12,359 bases of DNA from the NCBI GenBank assembly GCA_934511335.1, contig CAKSWL010000043.1, forward strand, positions 1 through 12,359, read 5' to 3'. The notes under the pieces were generated by a model, which was given only the letters and a program-made list of their open reading frames with translations, was not told the DNA's origin and ran no database searches. Within the stretch, counting starts at the first letter, position 1, and each line of letters starts with the position of its first letter. Position numbers and translations under genes: made by a program. Origin of the DNA: an uncultured Cloacibacillus sp. GTDB lineage: Bacteria > Synergistota > Synergistia > Synergistales > Synergistaceae. Shown piece after piece: positions 1 through 6,440 of the stretch.

Positions 1-513
1 GTGGAGGAGGGCCACGCCCAGGAATTCGAGGTCAAGGCGAACGAAGGATACCTGATCAAGAGCCTGACGCTCGACGGCGCCGCGGTGGCGGAGGCCGCCG
101 GGCTGGGGGCATATATGCTGAAGCTTGAAAACGTCACGGCGGCGCACAAGATAGCGGCGGAATTCAAACTCGCGCCGCTGCCGACATTCGTCATCACCGC
201 CTCGGCCGGCGAAAACGGGACGATCTCGCCCTCCGGCGAAGTGACCGTCGAGCAGGGAGCAAAACAGAAATTTGAGATAAAGGGCAACGACGGTTACGTG
301 ATCGACAAACTGACCGTCGACGGCAAAGAGGTCGAAGAGGCCTCAGACAAGGATATCTACTCCCTGTCATTTGAAAACGTCACGGCGGCCCATACAGTTT
401 CGGCCACCTTCAAGCGCGCCCATTCGGGCGGCGGCAGCGGCGGCTGCAGCGCCGGCGTCGGCGCGCTCGCGCTGCTTGCGCTCGCGCCCTTGGCGCTGCG
501 CAGGAAGAGGTAA
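1..513 (+). CDS. Surface protein with InlB-type B-repeats and Synergist-CTERM tag, 3' end only
   Basis: The window opens inside this gene, so GTG at base 1 is only an internal valine codon. The 170 visible residues hold two copies of a beta-rich repeat of the InlB B-repeat (Flg_new_2-like) type. Copy one is cut at its start (residues 1-57). Copy two is complete (about 61-137), and each copy ends with an ENVTAAH motif before a short TFK/EFK strand. A Gly/Ser linker then leads to GGCSAG (Cys149), a hydrophobic segment and a terminal RRKR. This is the layout of the Synergist-CTERM sorting signal, so the mature protein is probably exported and held at the cell surface. Such repeats usually act as stalks or adhesin modules; the functional head would lie upstream, outside the window. 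The gene is followed on the same strand by two more exported proteins. The domain calls are fairly safe, but the protein's role is unknown. Confidence 0.85.
   Translation: MEEGHAQEFEVKANEGYLIKSLTLDGAAVAEAAGLGAYMLKLENVTAAHKIAAEFKLAPLPTFVITASAGENGTISPSGEVTVEQGAKQKFEIKGNDGYVIDKLTVDGKEVEEASDKDIYSLSFENVTAAHTVSATFKRAHSGGGSGGCSAGVGALALLALAPLALRRKR
442..488 (+). repeat. Direct repeat, copy 1 (DNA of the sorting tag)
   Basis: These 47 bases encode the Gly-Cys-Ser-Ala-Gly tag and the hydrophobic core of the first surface protein. They match bases 3839-3885 at 46 of 47 positions, by direct comparison. The one difference (g/t at base 460 versus 3857) changes Gly to Cys in the protein. Similarity fades outside the block. 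Confidence 0.9.
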
Positions 514-529
514 AAAAGCCATGCAAAGC

Positions 530-568
530 CCCGGCCGCGGCGCGCCCCGGGCGGCAGGCGCGGCCGGG
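530..568. repeat. Inverted repeat, GC-rich hairpin after first surface gene
   Basis: Bases 530-539 and 559-568 are perfect reverse complements (10 bp) around a 19-base loop. The hairpin sits 16 bases after the stop codon of the first gene, so it may end or protect that transcript. It is not followed by a T run (next bases are atctcc), so an intrinsic terminator is not well supported. Confidence 0.45.
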
Positions 569-655
569 ATCTCCGAAGGCGGCGTGAGCAAAAGCAACAA
601 AGCGCAGCCGTCCCATCATGGCGGGCGAGCCGCCGGCGCAGCGGCAAAACGAGGA

Positions 656-673
656 GCGCCCCGCGCGGGGCGC
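656..673. repeat. Perfect 18-base palindrome upstream of GLUG protein gene
   Basis: An uninterrupted GC-only palindrome lies 24 bases before the ribosome binding site of the next gene and is followed by six A residues. As RNA it could fold only by opening the centre into a loop. The A run is on the wrong side for a plus-strand terminator. It could be an operator, or a stabilising 5' leader hairpin. Just after it the 8-mer ccatatta occurs twice in tandem (683-698). Confidence 0.4.
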
Positions 674-697
674 AAAAAACAACCATATTACCATATT

Positions 698-704
698 AAG
701 GAGG
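698..704 (+). promoter_or_regulatory. Ribosome binding site fixing the GTG start at 713
   Basis: AAGGAGG lies 8 bases before GTG 713. An open frame runs upstream from here to base 371, but it is low-complexity Ala/Arg sequence overlapping the previous gene. The strong Shine-Dalgarno plus the signal peptide that begins at 713 decide the start. Confidence 0.85.
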
Positions 705-712
705 TTACAGTT

Positions 713-2224
713 GTGAAAATAAGGAAGCATTTGTCATTGATTTTGACAGCGGCCACGCTCTTCGCATTCAGCTTCGCGGGAACGGCGAACGCCATAAACG
801 TCTGGGACGGCACTGTGGGCACTGTCCCCCAGGCGGTAAACGGCGTCATCACGATAACCACCGGCGCGCAGCTCGCCGCCTTCAGAAACGCCGTCAACAA
901 CGGCAATGACTACGCTAATTATACTATCCGTTTGGGCGACGACATCAACCTTAACAACAATGAATGGGAGCCTATCGGGCGCTTCAATGCCTACGGACAC
1001 ACGAACAATCGTGCATTCAAAGGCATCTTCGACGGCGCCGGGTACAGCATCACGGGGCTGAATGTACGTAATACAAAGGATAACTTCAATGTTCGCGGCG
1101 AGACGGCGGCGCTCTTCGGATATATCGACTATCCGTCAAACAGCAAAGCGTCCGCGGCACGCAGCATGACGCCGGCGGATAAGGCGGCGCTCGACGCAGC
1201 GGCGCTCGGCCTCACAGGCGAAGAGTATTACCGCGTGCTGGCCGAGCGCAGGGACTTCTACGAGACCTTCGGCGTCAAGCCGGTACCAGCCATTGAGACG
1301 CGCAGCGTCACCCCATCTTATGCGGCGAAGGGTGTCGTTAAGAATCTCAAGGTCTACGGCACTGTCACCAACACCAAAGGGCAGGGCGCGGCCGGCGTCG
1401 TCTGCTGGAACGACGGCGTCATCGAGAACTGCTACTTCCAAGGTACGGTCAGCCGCAGCGGCGCCGGACGCGCCTACGTCGGCGGCATCTGCTCGCTTCT
1501 CGGCGACAACGTGCCCACCACCTCCACATTCGTGGTCAACTGCGTAGCCTCTGCCGACCTGAACGCAAGCGGCAGCTCCTTTAGCTACGCGGGCGGCATC
1601 GCCGCCTACTGTTACGAGATGAACAGCGGCTACGTCGTCAACTGCTCTGTGCAGCCCGGCACGGTCATCTACTCGAACATGAACGCGGGCGGAGTCGTCG
1701 GAGCATTTGCCAATAAGGTCTACAACTGCAGCTCCGCGGCAGGAAGCATAACGGTCTCCCCCACGGTCATCCCCGAAAACGAAGACCAGCGCAACTACAC
1801 CGGCGGCATCGTCGGCGCCTACGGCACGGTCTACAGCTGCTACTGGCTGCACGGCGGAGCCTCTCAGCCGAACTACGCTGTAGGCGGCGGCACGGACACG
1901 ACCGGACGCAAATCCACGGCAGCCGCGCTGCCCAGTACCTCCGTGCACTTTAGGCGCAGGACGATCACGGTGAACGGCACCGACTACGCTCCAAAGACTA
2001 CCTACCCCACAGGAGCGGCGGCGAACACGCTCTCGTACAGCGGCTGGAACAGCTCAGCCCCCTCAGTCGCCGGTGTCAATCCGTCATCCGGCCTCGTCAC
2101 CGGCTACTCCGCCGGCAAGGCCGTGATCTCGGCGACAACTGCCAGCAGCGGCAGCTGGTGGTCGACGGCGCTTGCAGGCACCGTCGGCGTAACGCCGGAA
2201 AGCATGTTCACGGTAACGCAGTAA
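713..2224 (+). CDS. Exported GLUG-repeat protein with C-terminal Ig-like (Big_2) domain
   Basis: This 503-residue protein starts with a classical signal peptide: KIRKH, a hydrophobic core, then AGTANA as the likely cleavage site near residue 23. Residues about 30-130 carry the start of a beta-solenoid-like fold (FKGIFDGAGYSITGL). From about residue 205 come GLUG-type repeats of the form GGI/VVG...V.NC, with recurring Asn-Cys or Ser-Cys pairs (VENCYF-like, VVNC, VYNC, VYSC). A helix-rich, charged insert (about residues 145-200) interrupts the solenoid. Residues about 415-503 look like a Big_2 Ig-like domain (TYPTGAAANTL...SGLVTGYSAGKAVISA). The stop follows this domain, and no sorting tag is present, unlike both neighbours. 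It may be secreted, or held through binding another surface protein. GLUG proteins are often adhesins or proteins of unknown function, so the role here is inference. Confidence 0.85.
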   Translation: MKIRKHLSLILTAATLFAFSFAGTANAINVWDGTVGTVPQAVNGVITITTGAQLAAFRNAVNNGNDYANYTIRLGDDINLNNNEWEPIGRFNAYGHTNNRAFKGIFDGAGYSITGLNVRNTKDNFNVRGETAALFGYIDYPSNSKASAARSMTPADKAALDAAALGLTGEEYYRVLAERRDFYETFGVKPVPAIETRSVTPSYAAKGVVKNLKVYGTVTNTKGQGAAGVVCWNDGVIENCYFQGTVSRSGAGRAYVGGICSLLGDNVPTTSTFVVNCVASADLNASGSSFSYAGGIAAYCYEMNSGYVVNCSVQPGTVIYSNMNAGGVVGAFANKVYNCSSAAGSITVSPTVIPENEDQRNYTGGIVGAYGTVYSCYWLHGGASQPNYAVGGGTDTTGRKSTAAALPSTSVHFRRRTITVNGTDYAPKTTYPTGAAANTLSYSGWNSSAPSVAGVNPSSGLVTGYSAGKAVISATTASSGSWWSTALAGTVGVTPESMFTVTQ

Positions 2225-2233
2225 CGCCTGACG

Positions 2234-2262
2234 GCTGGGAGGGGCGCGCCCCTCCCAGCTTT
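2234..2262 (+). terminator. Hairpin terminator candidate after GLUG protein gene
   Basis: Bases 2234-2259 form a perfect 26-base palindrome, giving a stem of about 11 bp with a 4-base loop. Only three T residues follow (2260-2262). It sits 9 bases after the stop codon. The stem is very strong but the T tract is short, so termination may be partial. Confidence 0.6.
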
Positions 2263-2267
2263 GCCCT

Positions 2268-2288
2268 AAGCCGTCGCAGGCGGCTTTT
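2268..2288 (+). terminator. Second hairpin, terminator- or attenuator-like
   Basis: An 8-bp stem (2268-2275 with 2279-2286, one G-U pair) closes a GCA loop and runs into TTTT (2285-2288). It begins 8 bases after the palindrome of the first hairpin and ends only 5 bases before the ribosome binding site of the next gene. Its position suggests control of read-through into that gene as much as a plain end signal. Confidence 0.5.
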
Positions 2289-2293
2289 CACGC

Positions 2294-2300
2294 AAGGGGG
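2294..2300 (+). promoter_or_regulatory. Ribosome binding site favouring ATG 2309 over ATG 2303
   Basis: AAGGGGG ends 8 bases before ATG 2309 but only 2 bases before the in-frame ATG 2303. The usual spacing therefore points to 2309, which also begins the cleaner signal peptide (MKKMLFAAL). Confidence 0.7.
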
Positions 2301-2308
2301 AGATGTTT

Positions 2309-3907
2309 ATGAAAAAAATGTTATTCGCGGCTTTATGCCTAGCCGCTCTGGCGCTCTCCGCACCTCCGCTTTTCGCCGCGCCGTCGGATGTAAGTATAGT
2401 CGATAAGACTAACTGGGAGAGGTTCGACCAACGCCTGAGCGTAACTATGCGCTTCAACAGGGAGATAGATGATAACAACGTTGTAACACATTATACGGAG
2501 AGCGCCTCGTGGCTGGGGAGGGAGAGATGGTCGGATTCATATGAAACCCGCAAAGACTCTGGGAAGTCCGTCCCGGCCGACATATCGCTGCTGACAAAGG
2601 AACGTCTGGCGCGCGTCATCCCCGAAAAGTGGAGCGGCGCCGTGACCGTGGAGGTACGACACGCTTTCAGCCTGCCGGCGGATAATGTCTCAGTTACCTA
2701 TGGGGGGAATGGCAATAAAATCGATTTTCCCAACGTAGTCAAATTCGAATACCCGCTGATGGCTCCCCCTATCGGGGCCTGGGATAACGACGTAATTGAG
2801 TTCGAGTCGGAGTATAGAATCTATGACCGCGAACTTAAAGAGTGGGTGTACTGGGTTCCCGACGAGGATCTGAGGTATACGGACGCGCCGGATATGGTCA
2901 TCGTGCTGGACGGCGCGGGAAACATCTGCGCGGCGGAGCGGATATACGGACGGGGTATATTGTACGATTATGGGCCAAGCCGTCCTCTCAGTTATTTATA
3001 CGAGGGAATATACTCATTCCTCAGCGGCACCGTCGTCTTCAAGAAGGAGGACTTCCCCCTCAGTCTCTATTTCATTAAATTCTCCACCACCCAATATGAA
3101 ATAAGCGTTTCGGCCGATGCCTCTATGGGCGCCGTGGCGCCCGCGGGGCCGCTTAAGGTGAACCACGGCGAGGACGCCTCATTTACGATAACGGCGAAAG
3201 ACGGCTGCCGCATCGCCGCCGTCGTCGCCGACGGCAGGCGCGAAAGCACGGCAAACCCCTTCTTCTCAGAATTCACCTTCAAGAACGTGGCCTCTGATCA
3301 TTTGCTTGAGGTGTTGTTCGCCGACGCCTCCGACCTGCCGGAGGTCAGCGCCGCCCCCGGCGTCACCGCGACGGTGGCGGACTATTCCGACAGCCGCGGC
3401 GGGGAGGCGGAGGCGCTGGAAAGGGGCGGCTTTGTGAGCGGCGCCGCCGCCGTGAGCATCGCAGGCGGGGACTCGGCGAAAAAAGAGGGGACCTTCAAGG
3501 CCGACGAGGACGGCTACGTCTGCACGGTGAAATTGTCGAAGGAATGCGCGGAAGGGGCCGAGTCCGGAGCCCTCATGCTGACGGTGAAGCCGGGGCCGAA
3601 AGAGGCTTTCGTCTCCGACAGGAGCTATTACGCGCTCGTGCTGAACGCAAAGACTAATTATTACGACCTTTTCCCCGCGAAGCTGAACGGCGCAGGGCAT
3701 CTTGAGGCGACGCTTAAGCCTGTCGGCGACTACGCCGCGCTGAGCACGATATTCGTTTACTCGGGCGCGGCCTTCCCAGGCGAAGAGCCCTCCTCGCCGG
3801 ACGCGCCCAGCGGCGAAGCGGGCCCGAAATCAAGCTCCGGCTGCAGCGCCGGCGTCTGCGCGCTCGCGCTGCTTGCGCTCGCGCCGCTGTTAAGAAAGAG
3901 GCGCTGA
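2309..3907 (+). CDS. Surface protein with one InlB-type repeat and Synergist-CTERM tag
   Basis: This 532-residue protein has a signal peptide (residues 1 to about 24, cleavage near LFAA/PSD). Residues about 25-260 form an acidic, Tyr- and Trp-rich region that I cannot assign to a family. Residues 263-338 form an InlB B-repeat-like module (YEISVSAD...FKNVASDHLLEVLFA) like those of the gene at the window start. Residues about 340-495 are another unassigned, probably beta-rich region with two Cys. A Pro/Ser/Gly linker then leads to SSGCSAG (Cys512), a hydrophobic stretch and a terminal RKRR: the Synergist-CTERM sorting signal. The protein should be exported and surface-retained. By eye, the first ~260 codons are less GC-rich than the rest, which hints at mosaic assembly. 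Function unknown; adhesin or surface-layer accessory are guesses from context. Confidence 0.85.
   Translation: MKKMLFAALCLAALALSAPPLFAAPSDVSIVDKTNWERFDQRLSVTMRFNREIDDNNVVTHYTESASWLGRERWSDSYETRKDSGKSVPADISLLTKERLARVIPEKWSGAVTVEVRHAFSLPADNVSVTYGGNGNKIDFPNVVKFEYPLMAPPIGAWDNDVIEFESEYRIYDRELKEWVYWVPDEDLRYTDAPDMVIVLDGAGNICAAERIYGRGILYDYGPSRPLSYLYEGIYSFLSGTVVFKKEDFPLSLYFIKFSTTQYEISVSADASMGAVAPAGPLKVNHGEDASFTITAKDGCRIAAVVADGRRESTANPFFSEFTFKNVASDHLLEVLFADASDLPEVSAAPGVTATVADYSDSRGGEAEALERGGFVSGAAAVSIAGGDSAKKEGTFKADEDGYVCTVKLSKECAEGAESGALMLTVKPGPKEAFVSDRSYYALVLNAKTNYYDLFPAKLNGAGHLEATLKPVGDYAALSTIFVYSGAAFPGEEPSSPDAPSGEAGPKSSSGCSAGVCALALLALAPLLRKRR
3839..3885 (+). repeat. Direct repeat, copy 2 (DNA of the sorting tag)
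   Basis: This is the partner of bases 442-488, with 46 of 47 bases identical. It encodes GCSAGVCALALLALA; copy 1 has Gly in place of the second Cys. After the block the two genes diverge but both end in a basic cluster. Confidence 0.9.
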
Positions 3908-3924
3908 TTACCGCTGACGCAGTT

Positions 3925-3963
3925 CCGGGCTGCGGGAGGCGCGGCTTTCCGGCCCGTTTACTA
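3925..3963 (+). terminator. Weak hairpin after second tagged surface gene
   Basis: The sequence from about 3927 to 3957 can fold as a 4+3 bp stem with a 2-base bulge and a 13-base loop, followed by a short gttta. The stem is imperfect and the T tract is poor. I saw no other structure or gene in the 256 bases between this gene and the convergent transporter gene, apart from a 6-bp A/T-rich hairpin at 4124-4139 near the end of the transporter transcript. Confidence 0.25.
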
Positions 3964-4163
3964 AAAGCCGCTGTGGGGATGGATATGACAAGGGGGCTTT
4001 CTTCGGTGAGCGCCGACGGCGCGGACACGGCGCGCTGAAGTATGCCAGCCGCGTCATGGCCAGGATGGTCTGGAATAGGGCGGCCCCCGCCGACAGGGAG
4101 CCGGATGACGCGCGGGAGCCGTTTTCTTTCAGCAAAGAAGCGATTCAAGATGGGGCCCCTCTC

Positions 4164-5861
4164 TTACCCCATAAGCAGTACGATCACCACGCCCCAGACG
4201 GCGAAGAGGATGTTGTTCAGCGCGTAGGGGACGGTGTAGCCGAGCACCGGCGTCGGGCTGCCGCAGGCCTCTTGCAGCGCGCCGAGCGCCGCGGTGCAGA
4301 GCCGCGCGCCGGTGCAGGCGCCGAGCAGGATGACGGGGTTCATTTTGAAGAACCATTTGCCGGCCAGGATGCATGAGACGAGGGGCACGACGGTGACGAC
4401 GACGCCGCCCCACATGATCCCCCAGCCGTTCTGCCGGAGGCCGCTTACAAAATCCGGCCCGCAGCTGAGGCCGACGACGGCGATGAAGCCGCAGAGGCCG
4501 AGGCTCTGGAATATCCAGGCCGTGGGGGCCGGCATACTGCCGAATACGGGACGGCCCGAGCGATACCAGCTTATCAGCAGCCCCGCAAGCAGCGCGCCGC
4601 CGCCCGTCGTGAGGCTCAGCGGTATGCGTCCCACTTTGAAGGTCAGGGCGCCGAAGAGGGCCCCCGCGGCGATTCCGAGCGCGACTGTGGCCATGTCTGT
4701 CGCGGTGCCGGTGCGTTCCGGACGGCCGATGGTCGGTATCGCGAGTTCGACGGCCTTCATGACGCCGCCGAGTGTGAGGACGTCCCCGCGGCGGATGACG
4801 GTGCTGTTGAAGACGGGGATTTCCTGCACGCCGCGGGTCATTTTTCTGACGATGACGCCGTGCATCTGCGGCTCGACCGCCAACTCTTCGACCGTTTTGC
4901 CGAACCACTCTTTTTGGGTGACGACGACGCCGACACGTTCCATCATCATCGCGGAGAGTTCGTCGTCCACGACCTCCGGCCCCGGCGCCGCCGCCGGATC
5001 AGCCAATATCCGGCGAAGGCTGCGGATCGCGACGACGTCGTCCCTTTCAAGGAGGAGGCCGTCCGTCACCGAGATTTTTTCTCCGCCGCGGCGGAGGGCT
5101 ATGACCAGAAAACTTTTGTCGCCGCCCTCCGCTTTTTCGGCTTCCCCGACGCTTCGGCCGATGTAGCGCGGATTTTCCACGCGGTAGCTGCGCGTGAGGT
5201 AATCGGTGTATTCGATGAAGGTATCGGGCGGCATTTTTGTCTCGCCAAGCTTATTTTCCAGGGCGCGCGCCTCCGCCTTGAGGTCTTTTACGCCAAGCAG
5301 TATCGGGCCTATGCCGGCGGTCATCCAGATCGCGCCGATGGTGCCGAAGAGGTAGGAGACGGCGTAGGCGATCGGCACGTCGTTGATGTACCGCGCTGTA
5401 AGCTCCGGGCTTAAGCCGAGTTTTGCGATGGTGTCGGCGGCGACGCCGATCATCAGAGACTCCGTCGCCGAGCCGGCCAGCAGCCCCGCGCCGAAGCCGG
5501 GGTTGAGCCCCATCAGTTTCGCCATGGCGAAGGCCGAGGCAAGGCACAGCGAAGCCATCAGCAGCGCGAAGGCGAGAAGCGGCAGTGCGCTCGACCGGAG
5601 GCTGTGAAAAAATGCCGGGCCGCTGCTGTAGCCGATCGTGAAGATGAAGAGCAGAAAGAAGATGTTCTTGACGTTGGGCGATATGACGACGCCCATCAGC
5701 GCCCCGACGATCACCGCCACGATGAGGGTCGCCGCCGTCGCGCCCAGCGCCACCCCTTTGTATTTGAATTTCCCAAGCCAGTAGCCCGCGCCGATACAGA
5801 AGAAAAACGGTATCGAGGGATTTTCGCGGCAGACCGCGGCAAACCAGTTTATTATCTCCAT
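4164..5861 (-). CDS. Aspartate:alanine exchanger (AspT/AAE) family transporter
   Basis: The 565-residue product is an inner-membrane carrier with two membrane halves around a cytosolic core. The N-terminal half has about five or six hydrophobic segments (residues about 15-185), with GLLAGSATES as the signature turn. The middle (about 205-370) holds two TrkA-C/RCK-C-like modules, each ending in a xxRxGDVLxLxG- or LLLERDDVVAI-type strand. The C-terminal half repeats the membrane fold. It ends in the family signature GARLCTAALGALQE, then LGYTVPYALNNILFAVWG. Length and layout match AspT (TC 2.A.81; two PF06826-type halves). Relatives include the aspartate/alanine exchanger AspT, the succinate exporter SucE and E. 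coli YidE/YbjL, so the substrate remains open. No aspartate decarboxylase gene is next to it. It appears to be transcribed alone. ATG 5861 was preferred to GTG 5882 because the likely ribosome binding site lies between them. Confidence 0.88.
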   Translation of the reverse strand: MEIINWFAAVCRENPSIPFFFCIGAGYWLGKFKYKGVALGATAATLIVAVIVGALMGVVISPNVKNIFFLLFIFTIGYSSGPAFFHSLRSSALPLLAFALLMASLCLASAFAMAKLMGLNPGFGAGLLAGSATESLMIGVAADTIAKLGLSPELTARYINDVPIAYAVSYLFGTIGAIWMTAGIGPILLGVKDLKAEARALENKLGETKMPPDTFIEYTDYLTRSYRVENPRYIGRSVGEAEKAEGGDKSFLVIALRRGGEKISVTDGLLLERDDVVAIRSLRRILADPAAAPGPEVVDDELSAMMMERVGVVVTQKEWFGKTVEELAVEPQMHGVIVRKMTRGVQEIPVFNSTVIRRGDVLTLGGVMKAVELAIPTIGRPERTGTATDMATVALGIAAGALFGALTFKVGRIPLSLTTGGGALLAGLLISWYRSGRPVFGSMPAPTAWIFQSLGLCGFIAVVGLSCGPDFVSGLRQNGWGIMWGGVVVTVVPLVSCILAGKWFFKMNPVILLGACTGARLCTAALGALQEACGSPTPVLGYTVPYALNNILFAVWGVVIVLLMG

Positions 5862-5871
5862 AAGGTACGAT

Positions 5872-5879
5872 TCCCCTTT
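5872..5879 (-). promoter_or_regulatory. Ribosome binding site deciding the transporter start
   Basis: On the minus strand AAAGGGGA lies 10 bases before ATG 5861. It overlaps the start of the longer GTG 5882 option, which itself has no Shine-Dalgarno upstream. Spacing is slightly long but acceptable. Confidence 0.6.
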
Positions 5880-5912
5880 CACGATACGGTAGGTCCTGTA
5901 ACTCTCTTAATG

Positions 5913-5918
5913 ATTATA
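5913..5918 (-). promoter_or_regulatory. TATAAT -10 box candidate for the transporter gene
   Basis: A perfect TATAAT reads on the minus strand, giving a leader of about 45 bases to ATG 5861. No good -35 hexamer is seen at 16-18 bases; an A run (revcomp of 5931-5937) lies in the spacer area. A promoter is likely from position, but the evidence is one hexamer. Confidence 0.35.
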
Positions 5919-6002
5919 TTGAGCGGCGGCTTTTTTTCATGGGCAAGATGTGGAGGGGCCGTTAGGCATAAATGACGGTTTTTGAGCAAGGCCCCTGCCG
6001 CA

Positions 6003-6020
6003 AGCCGGCTTTGGCCGGCT
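6003..6020. repeat. Short perfect hairpin in the divergent spacer
   Basis: AGCCGGC (6003-6009) pairs with GCCGGCT (6014-6020) around TTTG. No T run follows, so it is not a good terminator. It lies beside the inverted pair at 5954-5960 and 5990-5996 and may belong to the same structured element. Confidence 0.5.
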
Positions 6021-6066
6021 AAAGGACAAATGGAAATTGGCGTACTCTCGTAGCGTTCCGTTTTTT

Positions 6067-6237
6067 TAAAGGCCCTCTCGGCGCGGGGGCTCCCGCCGTA
6101 GGCGGGTGGGGGAGATTTGACCTTGGTTTGATGTTTTTATCTTCTCCAAGTTGTGAAAACGTTAAGGTCGAAGTCGACGCTCCCTCCGGCCCGGCGAAAA
6201 CCCGCCGCCGGCCACCTCCCTCACGGGGGAGGCTTTA
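6067..6237. repeat. Inverted pair of GC-rich intergenic repeat arms
   Basis: The left arm (about 6067-6115) begins tttaaaggccctc, contains a 6-bp hairpin (6092-6097 with 6101-6106) and ends gggggag. The right arm (about 6179-6237), read on the minus strand, begins tttaaagcctccc, has a similar hairpin-like core and ends ggagggag. The arms are clearly related but imperfect. Between them gacctt (6119-6124) and aaggtc (6164-6169) are also inverted. The arms resemble the short CTCCCTCC-type intergenic repeats seen in many gut anaerobes. They could be a small non-autonomous element or a transcript-folding element; no transposase or clear target duplication was seen. Confidence 0.5.
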
Positions 6238-6299
6238 AAGGCGCAAAACAAAATCGTTGGACGCCGGCAGATTGTTTTTGGCAACTATCACACCAAACC

Positions 6300-6335
6300 A
6301 CAATTTACCGCCCAGCCGAGCCGGCGATAAATTGT
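6300..6335. repeat. Hairpin upstream of the diguanylate cyclase gene
   Basis: Bases 6300-6312 and 6323-6335 pair over 13 positions with one mismatch (6308/6327), around a 10-base loop. The stem base is A/T rich (ACAATTTA/TAAATTGT). It could be an operator-like dyad or an RNA hairpin, 110 bases before the cyclase start. Confidence 0.5.
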
Positions 6336-6431
6336 CATTATCTCCTCCTGCAAAAAAGCAGAGCGGACTTTTTGGCGTACAATCAACTGGTATTTATTGC
6401 GATTTTTTTACCGACCTCATTTATCAGGCAT

Positions 6432-6440
6432 AAGGGGTGA
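6432..6440 (+). promoter_or_regulatory. Ribosome binding site for the cyclase, fixing ATG 6445
   Basis: AAGGGGTGA lies 4 bases before ATG 6445 (7 bases from the G run). The frame is open further up to 6397, but that extension lacks a ribosome binding site and would put extra polar residues before the first membrane helix. Confidence 0.75.

Noticed and set aside
371..712. Upstream extension of the GLUG protein reading frame
   Set aside because: It overlaps the previous gene in another frame, is low-complexity Ala/Arg/Gly, and would bury the signal peptide. A strong AAGGAGG precedes GTG 713.
1136..1948. 270-codon open frame on the minus strand
   Set aside because: It lies wholly inside the GLUG protein gene and is rich in Val, Ala, Arg and Asp, as expected of an antisense GC-rich frame. 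The plus-strand frame has a signal peptide and recognisable repeats.
3714..4148. Minus-strand open frames between the tagged protein and the transporter
   Set aside because: They overlap the end of a real gene, have no ribosome binding site or family match, and show Arg/Pro/Ser-rich composition typical of chance frames in GC-rich DNA.
4294..5166. 290-codon plus-strand frame
   Set aside because: It is antisense to the transporter, is Ser/Thr/Arg/Pro-rich without hydrophobic pattern, and the minus-strand frame carries clear AspT-family signatures.
6153..6440. 95-codon frame before the cyclase gene
   Set aside because: It runs through a GC-rich inverted repeat arm and a hairpin, lacks a ribosome binding site, and has no recognisable domain. 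It overlaps the cyclase's ribosome binding site.
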